Positions 36,716 through 47,362 are shown, numbered from the stretch's first letter. The stretch is 64,000 bases of DNA from Prorocentrum cordatum (GCA_963575745.1 CAUYUJ010002747.1:184001-248000), one strand, 5' to 3'. Notes: generated by a model not told the origin, from the letters alone. A program made the numbers and translations.

Positions 36716-37009
36716 CGGCCCCTGCTCCACGACAGTGGCCTGGGATCGCCTCGGGACGGGCGAAGGGGCGAAGCGGGGGCCGGCCGCGCGCGGAGGCACG
36801 CCGCCGGGCGCGGCGCGAGCTCCGGCTGCCGTGGGCTCCCCGGGGTCCTGTGGGCGGCCTCCGGGGCGCCCTCAGGGCAGGCCCTGCTTGCTGAGTCGGG
36901 CGTGTCCCCTCTACCGGGACATGCCAAAATAGGTTGCAACATCGGCGGGGGACGACTTCATATGTACTTTTGAATATTTTAGGGGGCATGTGTTGATGAT
37001 TCCTTAGTT

Positions 37010-37055
37010 TTCGTCCAAAATCCGCCTGCAGGGAGACATGCCCGACCTGGCGAAG
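37010..37055 (+). repeat. dispersed repeat 'TTCGTCCAAAAT', copy 2
   Basis: TTCGTCCAAAATCCGCCTGC then AGGGAGACATGCCCGACC; see the copies at 10768 and 39612. Confidence 0.75.
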
Positions 37056-37107
37056 GACCCAACCATATGCAGACGTGAATTACCGCGTTGCGGGTACCGC
37101 TCTCAAT

Positions 37108-37285
37108 GGAGCTCCCTATGGGGCCGCCATCCTCGTGAGGGGTATGCCGAAAAGGGGCGGGGGGACGCATGCAAACCCTGCCGCTGGGGCCTTCGGTGGA
37201 GCTCCCTATGGGGCCGCGATCCTTGTGAGGGGTGTACAGAAATCAGCGGGTGGACATGCGGCGAGCAGAAGCAGGAAAGGAGGGG
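37108..37285 (+). repeat. 90-bp direct duplication (GGAGCTCCCTATGGGGCCG)
   Basis: GGAGCTCCCTATGGGGCCG occurs at 37108 and 37198. Ninety bases are 30 codons, so one frame repeats GAPYGAAILVRG twice within a 121-codon frame (37075-37437). There is no other support for a gene. Confidence 0.75.
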
Positions 37286-37559
37286 GAGGAAGGGGGAGGA
37301 AGGAGGCGGGAGGAACGCGGGGCGCCGTCTCTTCAAAACGAGGACCCAACACCACAGGGTGGTTGGGAAATAGTCGGGTGACGATTCTAAGCATATGTTT
37401 AAACATGTTAGGGATAATGTTTTTATTAGTTACCTAACAGCGAAGACTGACAGGTTTCTAGCAGTGTCAAAAGAGAGCATCTTGACTCCCCAGGGGGGTC
37501 TGGGCGGGTGCCGGGGAGAACCCGCGGAAGTCGTTTTAAGCAAACAGTAACACACTTCG

Positions 37560-38030
37560 TGGTCTTCGAGGTCCCAGAACTCCATTCCTGGGCATGATTT
37601 TGAATGCCCGGAGCCAACTGTGGGCCACTTCGTGGTCTTCGAATTCCCAGGGGCATGATTTTGAATGCCCGGAGCCAACTGTAGGCCACTTCGTGGTCTT
37701 CGAGTTCCCAGAATTCCATTCCGGGGCATGATTTTGAATGCCCGGAGCCAACTGTAGGCCACTTCGTAGTCTTCGAATTCCCAGAACTCCATTCCTGGGC
37801 ATGATTTTGAATGCCCGGAGCCAATTGGAGGCCACTTCGTGGTCTTCGAGTTCCCAGAACTCCATTCCTGGGCATGATTTTGAATGCCCGGAGCCAACTG
37901 TAGGCCATCTCGTGGTCTTCGAATTCCCAGAACTCCACTCCTGGGCATGATTTTGAATGCCCGGAGCCAACTGTAGGCCACTTCGTGGTCTTCGAGTTCC
38001 CAGAACTCCATTCCTGGGCTACATTTTGAA
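37560..38030 (+). repeat. 73-bp satellite, six to seven copies
   Basis: GGCCACTTCGTGGTCTTCGA recurs at 37684, 37757, 37830, 37903 and 37976; a shortened copy starts at 37623. 73 is not a multiple of three, so the matching minus-strand frames shift every unit and are not coding. Confidence 0.95.
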
Positions 38031-38034
38031 TGCT

Positions 38035-39450
38035 GAGGCAGGCTGATGCTGAGGCTGAGGCAGGCTGAGGCTGAGGCAGGCTGAGGCTGAGGCCGAGGCT
38101 GAAGGCAGACTGAGTCTGAGGCTGAGGCTGAGGCTGAGGCTGAGGCTGAGGCTGAGGCTGAGGCAGGCTGAGGCTGAGGCAGGCTGAGGCTGAGGCTGAG
38201 GCTGAGGCTGAGGCTGAGGCTGAGGCTGAGGCTGAGGCTGAGGCTGAGGCCGAGGCTGAAGGCAGACTGAGGCTGAGGCTGAGAGGCTGAGGCTGAGGCT
38301 GAGGCTGAGGCAGGCTGAGGCTGAGGCTGAGGCAGGCTGATGCTGAGGCTGAGGCTGAGGCTGAGGCTGAGGCAGGCTGAGGCTGAGGCAGGCTGAGGCT
38401 GAGGCCGAGGCTGAAGGCAGACTGAGGCTGAGGCTGAAGCAGGCTGAGGCTGAGGCTGAGGCAGGCTGAGGCTGAGGCTGAGGCAGGCTGATGCTGAGGC
38501 AGGCTGAGGCTGAGGCTGAGGCTGATGCAGGCTGAGGCTGAGGCAGGCTGAGGCTGAGGCCGAGGCTGAAGGCAGACTGAGGCTGAGGCTGAAGCAGGCT
38601 GAGGCTGAGGCTGAGGCAGGCTGAGGCTGAGGCTGAGGCAGGCTGATGCTGAGGCAGGCTGAGGCTGAGGCTGAGGCTGATGCAGGCTGAGGCTGAGGCA
38701 GGCTGAGGCTGAGGCCGAGGCTGAAGGCAGACTGAGGCTGAGGCTGAAGCAGGCTGAGGCTGAGGCTGAGGCAGGCTGAGGCTGAGGCTGAGGCAGGCTG
38801 ATGCTGAGGCAGGCTGAGGCTGAGGCTGAGGCTGATGCAGGCTGAGGCTGAGGCAGGCTGAGGCTGAGGCCGAGGCTGAAGGCAGACTGAGGCTGAGGCT
38901 GAAGCAGGCTGAGGCTGAGGCTGAGGCAGGCTGAGGCTGAGGCTGAGGCAGGCTGATGCTGAGGCAGGCTGAGGCTGAGGCTGCAGGCTGAGGCTGAGGC
39001 TGAGGCTGAGGCAGGCTGAGGCTAGGCTGAGGCTGAGGCTGAGCTGAGGCTGAGGCTGAGGCTGAGGCAGGCTGAGGCAGAGCTGGAGGCTGAGGCTGAG
39101 GCTGAGGCAGGCTGAGGCTGAGGAGGCTGAGGCTGAGGCTGAGGCTGAGGCTGAGGCAGGCTGAGGCTGAGGCTGAGGCTGAGGCTGAAGCAGGCTGAGG
39201 CTGAGGCTGAGGCTGAGGCAGGCTGAGGCTGAGGCTGAGGCAGGCTGATGCTGAGGCAGGCTGAGGCTGAGGCTGAGGCTGATGCAGGCTGAGGCTGAGG
39301 CAGGCTGAGGCTGAGGCCGAGGCTGAAGGCTGAGGCTGAGGCTGAGGCTGAGGCTGAGGCTGAAGGCAGGCTGAGGCTGAGGCTGAGGCAGGCTGAGGCT
39401 GAGGCAGGCTGAGGCTGAGGCTGAGGCAGGCTGAGGCTGAGGCTGTGACT
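38035..39450 (+). repeat. GGCTGA minisatellite with 155-bp higher-order repeat
   Basis: The hexamer GAGGCT dominates. Within it GAAGGCAGACTGAGGCTG recurs at 38258, 38413, 38568, 38723 and 38878, exactly 155 bp apart, marking an amplified block of near-identical long units. An earlier one at 38101 is 157 bp away. All minus frames stay open (Ser/Ala, Gln/Pro or Leu/Ser), a by-product of the hexamer. Confidence 0.95.
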
Positions 39451-39611
39451 GCGACTGCCGTTGCCACTGCGACTGTCATCGCGAATGCGACTACGACTGC
39501 GAGAACCGCAGAATTCGACAACTGGATTCTCATCTGAATCTTAAGGGGAATGCTTCCAGATATGCTCCTACACATCGCTGTTAGGTTGCTTTGCCGGGAT
39601 AATTCTTATTT

Positions 39612-39665
39612 TTCGTCAAGAATCCGCTTGTAGAGAGACGTGCCCGACCTAAGTCTTGCGCCGAG
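39612..39665 (+). repeat. dispersed repeat 'TTCGTCCAAAAT', copy 3
   Basis: TTTTTCGTCAAGAATCCGCT then GAGAGACGTGCCCGACC and TAAGTCTTGCGCC, which parallels TAAGTCCAGCGCC of copy 1. Confidence 0.7.
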
Positions 39666-39933
39666 GAAGCTCCCGGAGGCCCGCGCCGCCCGCAGCAGAT
39701 TGTTGCATTGTCTCTGTGGCAGCTCAGTCCACGGGGGCCGCTCCAGGAAGGGCCTCGCCTGCCAAGGTTCGGAGGAGCTGTGCTCTCCTCCGCGGCGGTA
39801 GGCCGGCGGGAACAAGAAGAGCAGGATGCCGCCGCCGAACGGAAGGCGGCGGGAGGCCTGCGGACGCTGACGGGAGTAACAGATGTGGCCCCAGGAGTCG
39901 AAGAAGAACACCATTTACATAAACATAATTTTG

Positions 39934-39957
39934 TTGGCGCTCCGCGCGGAGCGCCAA
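39934..39957. repeat. 24-bp perfect palindrome
   Basis: TTGGCGCTCCGC followed by its exact complement GCGGAGCGCCAA, in an AT-rich left flank. Confidence 0.95.
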
Positions 39958-40009
39958 AGGTTCGTGCTTACGCCGTTCATTCCTTTTCTAAGGAAGTGGA
40001 AACGTTTTG

Positions 40010-40780
40010 TTTTCAGGGTTTCTGGAATCCGCCACATATCCGCCCCGTCAGGTTTTGGGACCGTCCTGGGGCCGTTCGGAGCGCTCCTGGGGTTGTGTTG
40101 GAGCCATGTTGGGATCCCAGGAGGGCCTCTCGAGGCCGTCTTGGAGGCTATCGATTTAAGGGGGGGTCCCCGATTTGCATCCCCCGTTTGTGGCCCTTTT
40201 GGGGTCGTCTGCGGGGCCTCTTGGTCTCCTCATGCGGCTCTCTTGGGCCATTTTGGGGTCATCCTGAGGCTTCAGAACCGCATCGGAAGCGAACGGGCGA
40301 GAAGGCAACAATTATTCGGAAAGCCTTACGGCTGGTGCCGCCGACCTTGAAGGGAGACGACGACCACGACGGCGGCGGCGGCGGCGATGACGACGCTGAC
40401 GTGCGACAGAGTCCTCAGGGATGCTTCGTGGGGCCTCTTCGGAGCGCGCTCGTAGGCCTCAGGGGGGCAGTTTTGGGGCCTCGTTGGGGCATGTACCTTC
40501 GGGCTTCCTGGGGGCCTCTTTCGGGGCCTCTTGGAGCCTCGTGGGGGCCTCTTGGAGAGAGACTCCTGGGAGCTTCTCGGGGCCGAGGGCTCGAAATATT
40601 CGTTTCGGGCTCCCTCTTGGAGCCGTTATAGGGGCCTCTTGGGTCGTGTGGGAGGCCTCCAGGGCCGTTTGGGAAACCTCTTGGGGGCCTTTTTGTGTCG
40701 ATCTTGGTGGTGTCTTGTATCGTCTTGGGGCGTCGGGAAGCCGAAAAGGCGAGAACGCCAGAACCTTTCAATTAGCGCGG
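40010..40780 (+). repeat. G-rich 'GGGGCCTCTTGGGG' family, copy 4
   Basis: GGGGCCTCTTGGAGCCTCG-type units with the core AAGCCGAAAAGGCGAGAACG at 40739, followed by CCAGAACCTTTCA. Same orientation as copies 1 and 2. Confidence 0.8.
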
Positions 40781-41084
40781 CAGCTGATGCAACGATGCGA
40801 CGCAGGCCCTGGAGGGGGGATCGAGTCAAACCGGCGACGTAGGCGGACGACGTGGACCATGCGATGTTAAATGATTGTGGGGGCGGTAGGGATGAGAGCG
40901 GAGGCCAATGGTGGCCGCTGGCAAGTTCCCGGATAGGTATTGAGAGCTAAGAGGGTTTCAGATAAAGAAGCCGGAGCCGCAGGGTAGCCCCAGAGGTCGT
41001 TCCGGCTTCCGCGAAAAATCCCCGGAGAAGGTTGTCCGGCCTCGCAGCGCGTCCCAAGAAGCATTTCCTAAGCGTTTCCCAATA

Positions 41085-41300
41085 CGCGTGTCTGGCAGCT
41101 CTCCAGAAGGTCCTTCGAAACCTATCTCCAGGTCTTTCCAGAGTTCTTCGACAGGCCTTCTCACGCCTTCCAAGCGCCTTCAAGGCGCCTGGGTGACGTG
41201 ATCGGCGTGACGGACCCCCCCCCCCGATCACGCGCGTGATCGGCCCGAATAAACGAACGGGCTCTTGCTATCCGGGCTTGGAACCCACAAGTGCCATGGC
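41085..41300 (+). repeat. dispersed repeat with CTATCCGGGYTTGGA, copy 2
   Basis: CAATACGCGTGTCTGGCAGC, CTCTCCAGAAGGTCCTTC, CAGGTCTTTCCAGAG and CTATCCGGGCTTGGAACC with CACAAGTGCC align with 15830-15965. GATCACGCGCGTGATC (41225-41240) is a perfect palindrome inside. Confidence 0.65.
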
Positions 41301-41444
41301 AGCGGCGAGAAAGGGTGGAGGTCCTCCGCTCCCGCAGCCCAGTAGTCGGGGAAACGGACTGGGCGCGGGCGGCTGCGCCGCGCCTGCCGCAACCCCACGC
41401 GCGCCATCGGGAATGGGCGCGGACGTAGAGCTGCGGGCGTTATC

Positions 41445-41452
41445 GTGATCAG

Positions 41453-41521
<69 letters not shown>

Positions 41522-41782
41522 TATCATCAACAGCATCATCATCATCATCGTTATCATCATCGTCATCATCATCACCATCACCATCATCCGCAGCACCACT
41601 ATCATCACTGTCAGCACGGCCATTAATAGTAACATCAACATGTCCGCAAACACCCACGATGCCACCATTGCGGTCGTCTCTGACATCGGCGTCATCATCG
41701 GACTCGTTGGCATCATAATCGCATCGTGTCACCCTTATACTCATCATCATCCGCATCATCATCATAGCCATCGCCATCACCG

Positions 41783-41831
<49 letters not shown>

Positions 41832-41935
41832 TATCATCATCATCATCATCATCATCGTTACCCGCATCATCATCATCATCATCATCATCATCAACAACTT
41901 CGTCATCACAAACATCATGAGCACTATCACCGCTG
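41445..41935 (+). repeat. (ATC)n triplet repeat, about 490 bp
   Basis: ATC/CAT triplets in two blocks (41452-41600 and 41745-41895), opposite in strand sense to the GAT tract at 32.1-33.7 kb. Confidence 0.95.
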
Positions 41936-42059
41936 CAATATGTTGTCCTCATCGTTTGACACATCATCATTATCGTCGGCATCACCCGCATTCCATCGCA
42001 TTATCCTCGCCATCATCATCGTAATCGTCGTCGCCATCCTCAGCTGCACGAGCACTAAC

Positions 42060-42250
42060 ACCGTCATCCGCGCTCGTCGAAATCCAGCAACGGCGATCAC
42101 GAAGTTCGGTCGCACCGAAACGGAGTCCGGTAGCGCCGAACGAAATGTGGTAGCGACCATGCGCTCAAATTCGATAGCGCTGAAACCAGTTTCGGTAGCG
42201 CGCTGCTGGCTTTCAGGCGCAAGTTCTATCGTGCATGCAATGCGTTCGCT
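42060..42250 (+). repeat. degenerate repeat with TTCGGTAGCGC words
   Basis: TCGGTCGCACCGAA, CCGGTAGCGCCGAA, TCGATAGCGCTGAA, TTTCGGTAGCGC and TCGCTACCGATT recur every 20-30 bp on either strand. Confidence 0.65.
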
Positions 42251-42689
42251 ACCGATTTTGTGAATTCTGATTTTTGGTATCTCGATCGGGACTGGATCCT
42301 GTCAAGCGCTGCTGGAAAAAGTAGGTATCGGATGATTTTCAGGAGGGGGAAAAGCACAAACACAATTCATCGTCGATCCCGAGGAAAATATGGGAACATA
42401 TGGGAAGTGGGGGGGGGGCAACACTAAAACCCAGAAAATATGTGAAACTATTGGGAATCTTTGGATTTTGTCAATTTATTTGCGTGTCCCAGGGCCCCTC
42501 TAGATTTGGGTTCTGACCTGGGCCCTTCCCCCCCCCCCCCCCCCACACCCCGACAGGGAAGGGAGCAACGGAAGGGGATTCCCTTCGACTTATCTACGAC
42601 GTTCCTTTATATTGTAATGGCCTCTGGCCGATGCCGCCGATCCAGGGGACTCCGGATTCGGTGATCTTGGAGTCGTCGGGGGCGCTGTT

Positions 42690-43035
42690 TAGGGCGCTTT
42701 TGGAGTCGTCAGGGACGCTTTTGAGAGCTGATGTGCCCTCTGGGGAGGGTGCGTGGAGCGGTCCTGGGGGGGTCCGGGGAGGGTTTCGAGGGAGGGTCCT
42801 GGGGGCGGTAGCGGCTGGATCCGAGGCGGGTCCCTGGGACCTCCCGAAACATCAGTAAGACAACGCCAGATGTGGGACCGCCCCCACCCCCCTCCCCCCT
42901 TCCCCGGGGGGAGTCCGGGGAGGGTTCCGAGGGGAGAGTCCTGGGGGGGGTCCTTGGTAACCCCCGAAACATTTTGGGGATGCGCAAATCATGAATAAAA
43001 CGCCAGACGGAGGGCCCCCCCCCCCTGCCCCCCTT
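42690..43035 (+). repeat. tandem GGGGGGTCC / CCCGAAACAT repeat
   Basis: GGAGGGTTYCGAGGGRRGGTC, CCTGGGGG and CCCGAAACAT followed by AACGCCAGA occur twice, about 145 bp apart (CCCGAAACAT at 42844 and 42963). Confidence 0.7.
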
Positions 43036-43239
43036 CCCCGGCAGAGCCACCCTGCCGACCCCCCCGAAGCAGAGCTGAAGCTCTTGCTTAGGCTCAGAGC
43101 TGAAGCTCTTGCTGAGGCTCCTTGTAGTTCATACTCCGGATCGGCGGATTTGTTCCATGTCTTTTGGGGCTGGCGACGACGACGACGGCGACGATAAGGA
43201 CGACGACGACCCAAACGGAAACAACGTCTCACATACGCC

Positions 43240-44555
43240 GAAGTGTCGGCGGCTTTCTGTTGTGGAACGTGTTTGTGGTTTGGGCTCACTGTGGCCAGAA
43301 AAAAACTCCTTCCCTCCTTGTTATGCGTTCCTTCTGGTTCGCAGCGGCATGGTGTCGGTGCTTCTCTCTCGCACTCTTGTCCCTCCACCCCCACATTTTC
43401 ATCACTCCAGAGTGCAGCTCGGGGGCAACAACCATGTCTGGCCAGCGGAGTCACAATGGTGGTCCTCACGCTCGACGCAGCTATATCCTGGGCCCTCGTC
43501 TGGATTGCACCTCCTGGCAGGTCAGATTCGGCATGGTCGCTGGTATCCTGGCGCCTCTTCGCTCACTCAGGCCTGCTCTGGCTTTATCCTAGGCTTGATC
43601 AGGCTTTCCCTGGCTCCGTGGCTGGCTCCGTACTCGGCTGGGCGTCGCGTAGTGGGGGGACGATAAAGAGGGGAGGGCAGCGAGGGCAGCAGAACAGGGC
43701 CCCCGAGGGCCCCCAAATGGAGCCCTTGAGGGCCCAAAGGGAAGCCTTCGGGGACCGAGACGTGCACCCTTTTTTTCCCTCCCATGATTGCCCCCCCCCC
43801 CCCCCCTTCGAGCGACGCCCACATGGGGCCCGGGAGGGCCCTCGATCGTTCCCCCGGAGACCTGCAAAGCGTCGCCTCCCCAACCCCCGGGCCTCCGCGG
43901 CCCCGGCCGCGCCCCTTCTCAGCCCCTTCCGCCCCGAGCCCCTGCCGGAGACCGCCCGCCGGCTCCGCCCCCCCCGCGGCTCCCGCAGCCTCGCCCCCGG
44001 GCAGCATGGCGCAGTCCCTCGCACGGGCGGGTGCCGCCCAGGTGGAGACGCTGCTGCTCCAGCTAAGCGGCCCGCAGGAGCACGGACCTCTGCGGCCGTG
44101 GTTTTTGTTCGGGGCCTCGAGGCCGGACTCGCCCCGCACTCCTCAGACAGTGTTTGCACCTTGGGGTTCGTGTTTCGATGTGGCAGCGTTTTCCGATTCG
44201 TTGTTTTTCTGTTGGTCCGCGCGGGCCCTCGCCTCCCCCCCTTCCCGCTCCCCCGCGCCGTGGAGTGGATCTGGCAGCTGTTTTTGACGCCTGTTTGAAG
44301 CAGGTGGATTCTCCTCCACAGGACGCACTGTTGCAAGCAGTCGCATGTGGCAGAAATTCGACCGCGCAATGTCGAAACGCCGAAAAAGAAAACGCTTACT
44401 TGCTTGATAATCGGACGGGTCCGCCGAGGACTTTCCACGTTGCCGCCCACGTGCCGCCTTCTGGGCGCTCGTGGGCGCCCCGTGCGCTGGGCGGGTTTGC
44501 CGAGGTGGCGCCATGTTGCCACCCGTGTCGCCTTGTGGTCGTTCGTGGGCACGTC
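43240..44555. other. region with open frames but no recognised gene
   Basis: A 351-codon frame (43243-44298) has no domain. In another frame MAQSLARAGAAQVETLLLQL at 44006-44065 looks like a possible N-terminal exon of an unknown protein; nothing downstream continues it. 43164-43230 is a CGA tract. Confidence 0.35.
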
Positions 44556-44559
44556 CCCT

Positions 44560-44735
44560 GAGAAATTCGTCCGCACACGAGAGTGGCTGGCTCTTCGCCA
44601 GAAGATCCATTGGTGAGGGCCCACAGGGGTCCCCGCAGCACTTGCTTGCGCGCTTGAACTTGCCTCCTCCCCCCCCTGCGGCCCCTGAAGCCGGTCACCC
44701 AGGGGAACTCTTGCCCACGTCGTTGTTCTTGCAAC
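44560..44735. mobile_element. MITE-like element, family GTGACC, degenerate copy 3
   Basis: ACACGAGAGTGGCTGGCTCT, TCGCCAGAAGATCCATTGGT, CCCCCCTGCGGCCCCTGAAG and AACTCTTGCCCACGTCG align in order with copy 2 at 34266-34450; arms are eroded. Confidence 0.6.
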
Positions 44736-44799
44736 CAGGATTTGGGGGCGTCGTATATTTCCACATCCTGCGCGTTCGCACGGTTTCTGCTACAACTGG

Positions 44800-45535
44800 A
44801 GGCTAAAATCTAGAAGTGGATTGCGATTTTATCTGGCGACAGCAGCAGGACAGACGCGTGCAGGCGTCCCGCAAGGGGCACGGAGGCAAGAGACACAGTG
44901 AGCCCACCTGGCCCGCACGAGATCAATCCCGCTTGCACAACATATGATTGAATTGGTCCCCCGATTCATGCTGCGCCTCGTTGATGGCACCGCTTAGAAC
45001 ACACAGCTGATACCGCACCGTAGATTGCGCAACCTACAAGTCACCACCTAAAGTTCACTACATTTAGACACCATCACCACATTCTGTTTACACTGCCATA
45101 CATGGCACCGCGAACGCTACACATGGTTAGTAATTTGGCGTTTGAAGCGCACGCTGGCTAAATGTGGATGTCTGGTGCATTTGGGCCCCCGGGAGCCCGA
45201 TCCTCTCCAGATCCGCTGCCTACAGAGGTCCTGGGGCATCGTTTCCTTGGCGGTGGATGTGCGCAAGTTCTGGCCTCGAACCGACCCCTCTTCCCCCTGG
45301 GGCCCTGGGGCCTTGGGGCCTGGAGCGGGTCCCAGGAGGCCGAGGTCCCAGTGTTGCAAGGGGCACGTCGCCAGAGGTCTGCGGCAGGAGGCAGCCGCCG
45401 GTTCCGTGGCGCTCGGCGGCTGGTCGTCTCTGCTGGCCTCTGGCGTGCTGGTGCAGCGCTCGAAGGGGGCACGCCAGACTGGCGGCGGCGGCGCCCCCCC
45501 CGAGGGCGAGCTCGGCCCTCTCGGCACAGGTCGCG
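44800..45535. other. gene-free stretch
   Basis: No motif is seen; 45000-45120 is relatively AT-rich. The 321-codon frame from 45142 changes composition abruptly at the AAG tract and is not credible as a gene. Confidence 0.45.
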
Positions 45536-45554
45536 CCGGCGCGGCGGCGAGGGC

Positions 45555-45765
45555 CAGGATCGAGGACGAAGACGAAGACGAAAACCAAGAGGACGAACAC
45601 CAAGACGAAAAGATGAAGAAGAAGGAAACTAACAAGTATAATGATACGAATAATAATAATACCACTAACATTAATATTATTTCTAAAATGTCAAGAATAT
45701 TAGAAGTAAGAAGAAGAACAAGAAACAGAAAAGAAATAATAAGAAGAAGAAGAAGGAAAAACGGC
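45555..45765 (+). repeat. AT-rich AAG/AAT triplet island
   Basis: GACGAAGACGAAGACG passes into AAGAAGAAGG, AATAATAATAATACC and AGAAGAAGAAG. It is the most AT-rich 200 bp in a GC-rich setting. Confidence 0.85.
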
Positions 45766-45923
45766 ATGAGCAGGCACTTTCGGAGGTCCGCGCTGGGCCC
45801 CCTTCCCTGGCGCGCTCCCAGGGAAGGGGGGCCGGAGGCGCCGCCGGGGTGTCCCGCCGCCGATCGAAAGAGACCGGCGTGGGCTTCCGAGCGTTGCTGC
45901 TCACGTCGCTGCTCTGGGCCTCG

Positions 45924-46095
45924 CAGATGGGGTCCGAGTAGCTCGGGTCGGAGGGTTGCCTCGAAGTGGAGCCCGATGGTCTCCACGCCTGCGTCGCCGA
46001 TGCACCGCCGACGTCGCCGATGCATTGGCGATGCATCGGCGATGCAGTGGCGATGCGGCGCGCTATTCCCACCCCATCTACTCGGACCCCATCTG
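45924..46095. mobile_element. MITE-like element, family GATGGGGTC, copy 2, 18-bp perfect ends
   Basis: CAGATGGGGTCCGAGTAG (45924-45941) is exactly complementary to 46078-46095. The interior shares GCCGACGTCGCCGATGCAT and GATGCGGCGCG with copy 1 at 15358-15549. No target duplication is seen. Confidence 0.88.
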
Positions 46096-46267
46096 GACGT
46101 TGATTAGTCTCTTCTCGACGAGAGGAGCCCGCTGCACGTCGTGGGGTCCCTGAAGGTCGAGACGGTGGACCTCGAGAGCCAGTCCGACTGCAGCACCGCG
46201 GCGCCGGACCTCAGCCACGCCCAGAGGGGGGGATGGGGGCGGGGAGAGACTTAGGGGCACCACTACT

Positions 46268-46322
46268 TCTTAGAAGGCGCGGGCCTTAACTGTAGATGCA
46301 AGGCCGGCGCCTTCTAAGAAGC
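46268..46322. repeat. foldback element, copy 2
   Basis: CTTCTTAGAAGGCGCGGGCC pairs with GGCCGGCGCCTTCTAAGAAG around TTAACTGTAGATGCAA; the best-preserved copy. GCAGCCTCCCTCTAAGAAG follows. Confidence 0.9.
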
Positions 46323-46644
46323 AGCCTCCCTCTAAGAAGTCTTCCCCCCCTCCCTCTACGGCAGGTTCATGCGTCGATGGCGCGCCGGCGACGCCCGCGA
46401 ATTTCCAAGATTGAACTCCGCATTGTAGAACGACGCGGAAGAGCTACGGGACACGGTAAAGCCACATGACCCGACGGAATTCAACGTTGCACGATCAGGG
46501 CCGCGATCGGTTCAAGGTGAAAAGATCGACGCGGTGTCCAAGACCTTTGCGCGCGCCGACGCCGCACGAACCTACCGTACCACCTTCTGCGCGCCGCCAA
46601 TTGGCGGCGCGCACGGGGGTAGGGGGAGGGTAGAAGGTTTTTAG

Positions 46645-46735
46645 AAGGAGGCTGCTTCTTAGAAGGCATGGCCCTGTCTATAGATGGAAGGCCCGCGCCT
46701 TCAGGCTCCCTCTAAGAAGCCTTCCCCCTCCCCAG
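46645..46735. repeat. foldback element, copy 3
   Basis: CTTCTTAGAAGGCATGGCCC, loop TGTCTATAGATGGAA, GGCCCGCGCCTTC, then CTCCCTCTAAGAAGCCTTCC as after copy 2. Confidence 0.85.
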
Positions 46736-46737
46736 AC

Positions 46738-46890
46738 CCCCGACGTCGCGGACTGCATCCCTTCCCTGGGACCAGTTTATCATCCTGAATCGTTTTCTGA
46801 CGGTCCCGAGGCCGGGTAAGGGCCCTGGGAGGCAGAGAATTGCGAACAAAAATCCCGTCGTGTTTTGTTCGCATCGCGAGGGTGTCTGGG
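46738..46890 (+). repeat. dispersed repeat with hairpin GCGAACAAAA / TTTTGTTCGC, copy 2
   Basis: CCCCCGACGTCG, CCCTTCCCTGGGACCAG, GGTCCCGAGGCCGGGTAAGG and the hairpin around ATCCCGTCGTG align with 16540-16700. Confidence 0.7.
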
Positions 46891-47119
46891 TCACCCTGCT
46901 TCGGTAGCAAATCATTGGAGCCTTGTGTGCCATCGTGATTCGGTCTTTAGCGTCAACAAGCGTCGATTAGCGTCTGGGAGTCGTTGATAGTGCCGGTTTA
47001 GGACGGTTAGCATTACTAGTGTCGATTTGGTGTCGATGAGCGTCGATGTAGCGTCGACTAGCGTCGATTCGCAAGAGCCGACAATATGATATGGGAGGCC
47101 CCCATGAGTTGCTACCGAA

Positions 47120-47362
47120 CCAGCAAGAGGAAGCGGAGGAGGAGGAGGAAAGGAAGGGGGAGGAGGCGGAGGAGGAGGAGGAGGAGGAGGAGAAGAAGGG
47201 GGAGGAGGAAAAGGAGGAGGAGGAGGAGGAGAAGGAGAAGGAGCAGGAGGAGGAGGAGGAGGAGGCGGAGGCGGAGGGGAAGGAGGCGAGGAGGGGGAGG
47301 AGGAGGAAGGAGGAGGAGGAGGAGGAGGAGGAGGAGGAGGAGGAGGAGGAGGAGGAGCCCCC
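47120..47362 (+). repeat. (GGA)n microsatellite, about 240 bp
   Basis: GGAGGAGGA with GAA and GCA breaks, the longest purine tract in the window. Confidence 0.97.

Noticed and set aside
37426-38011. Minus-strand frames with repeated 'SWLRAFKIMP' peptides
   Set aside because: The 73-bp period is not a multiple of three, so three overlapping frames show the same words; noncoding satellite.
38019-39575. 518-codon minus-strand frame of Ser/Ala/Gln/Pro/Leu
   Set aside because: Produced by the GGCTGA hexamer, which leaves every minus frame open; the amino-acid pattern switches with each 155-bp unit.
40242-40262. GCCATTTTGG resembling the spliced leader
   Set aside because: Only about ten bases match, and they belong to the TTGGGGTC repeat units.
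41452-41600. CAT triplets as a possible CRISPR-like or His-rich gene
   Set aside because: A simple triplet microsatellite with no spacers and no flanking gene.
45142-46107. 321-codon frame through the AAG island
   Set aside because: Composition jumps at the triplet tract and the frame runs into a MITE; no domain.
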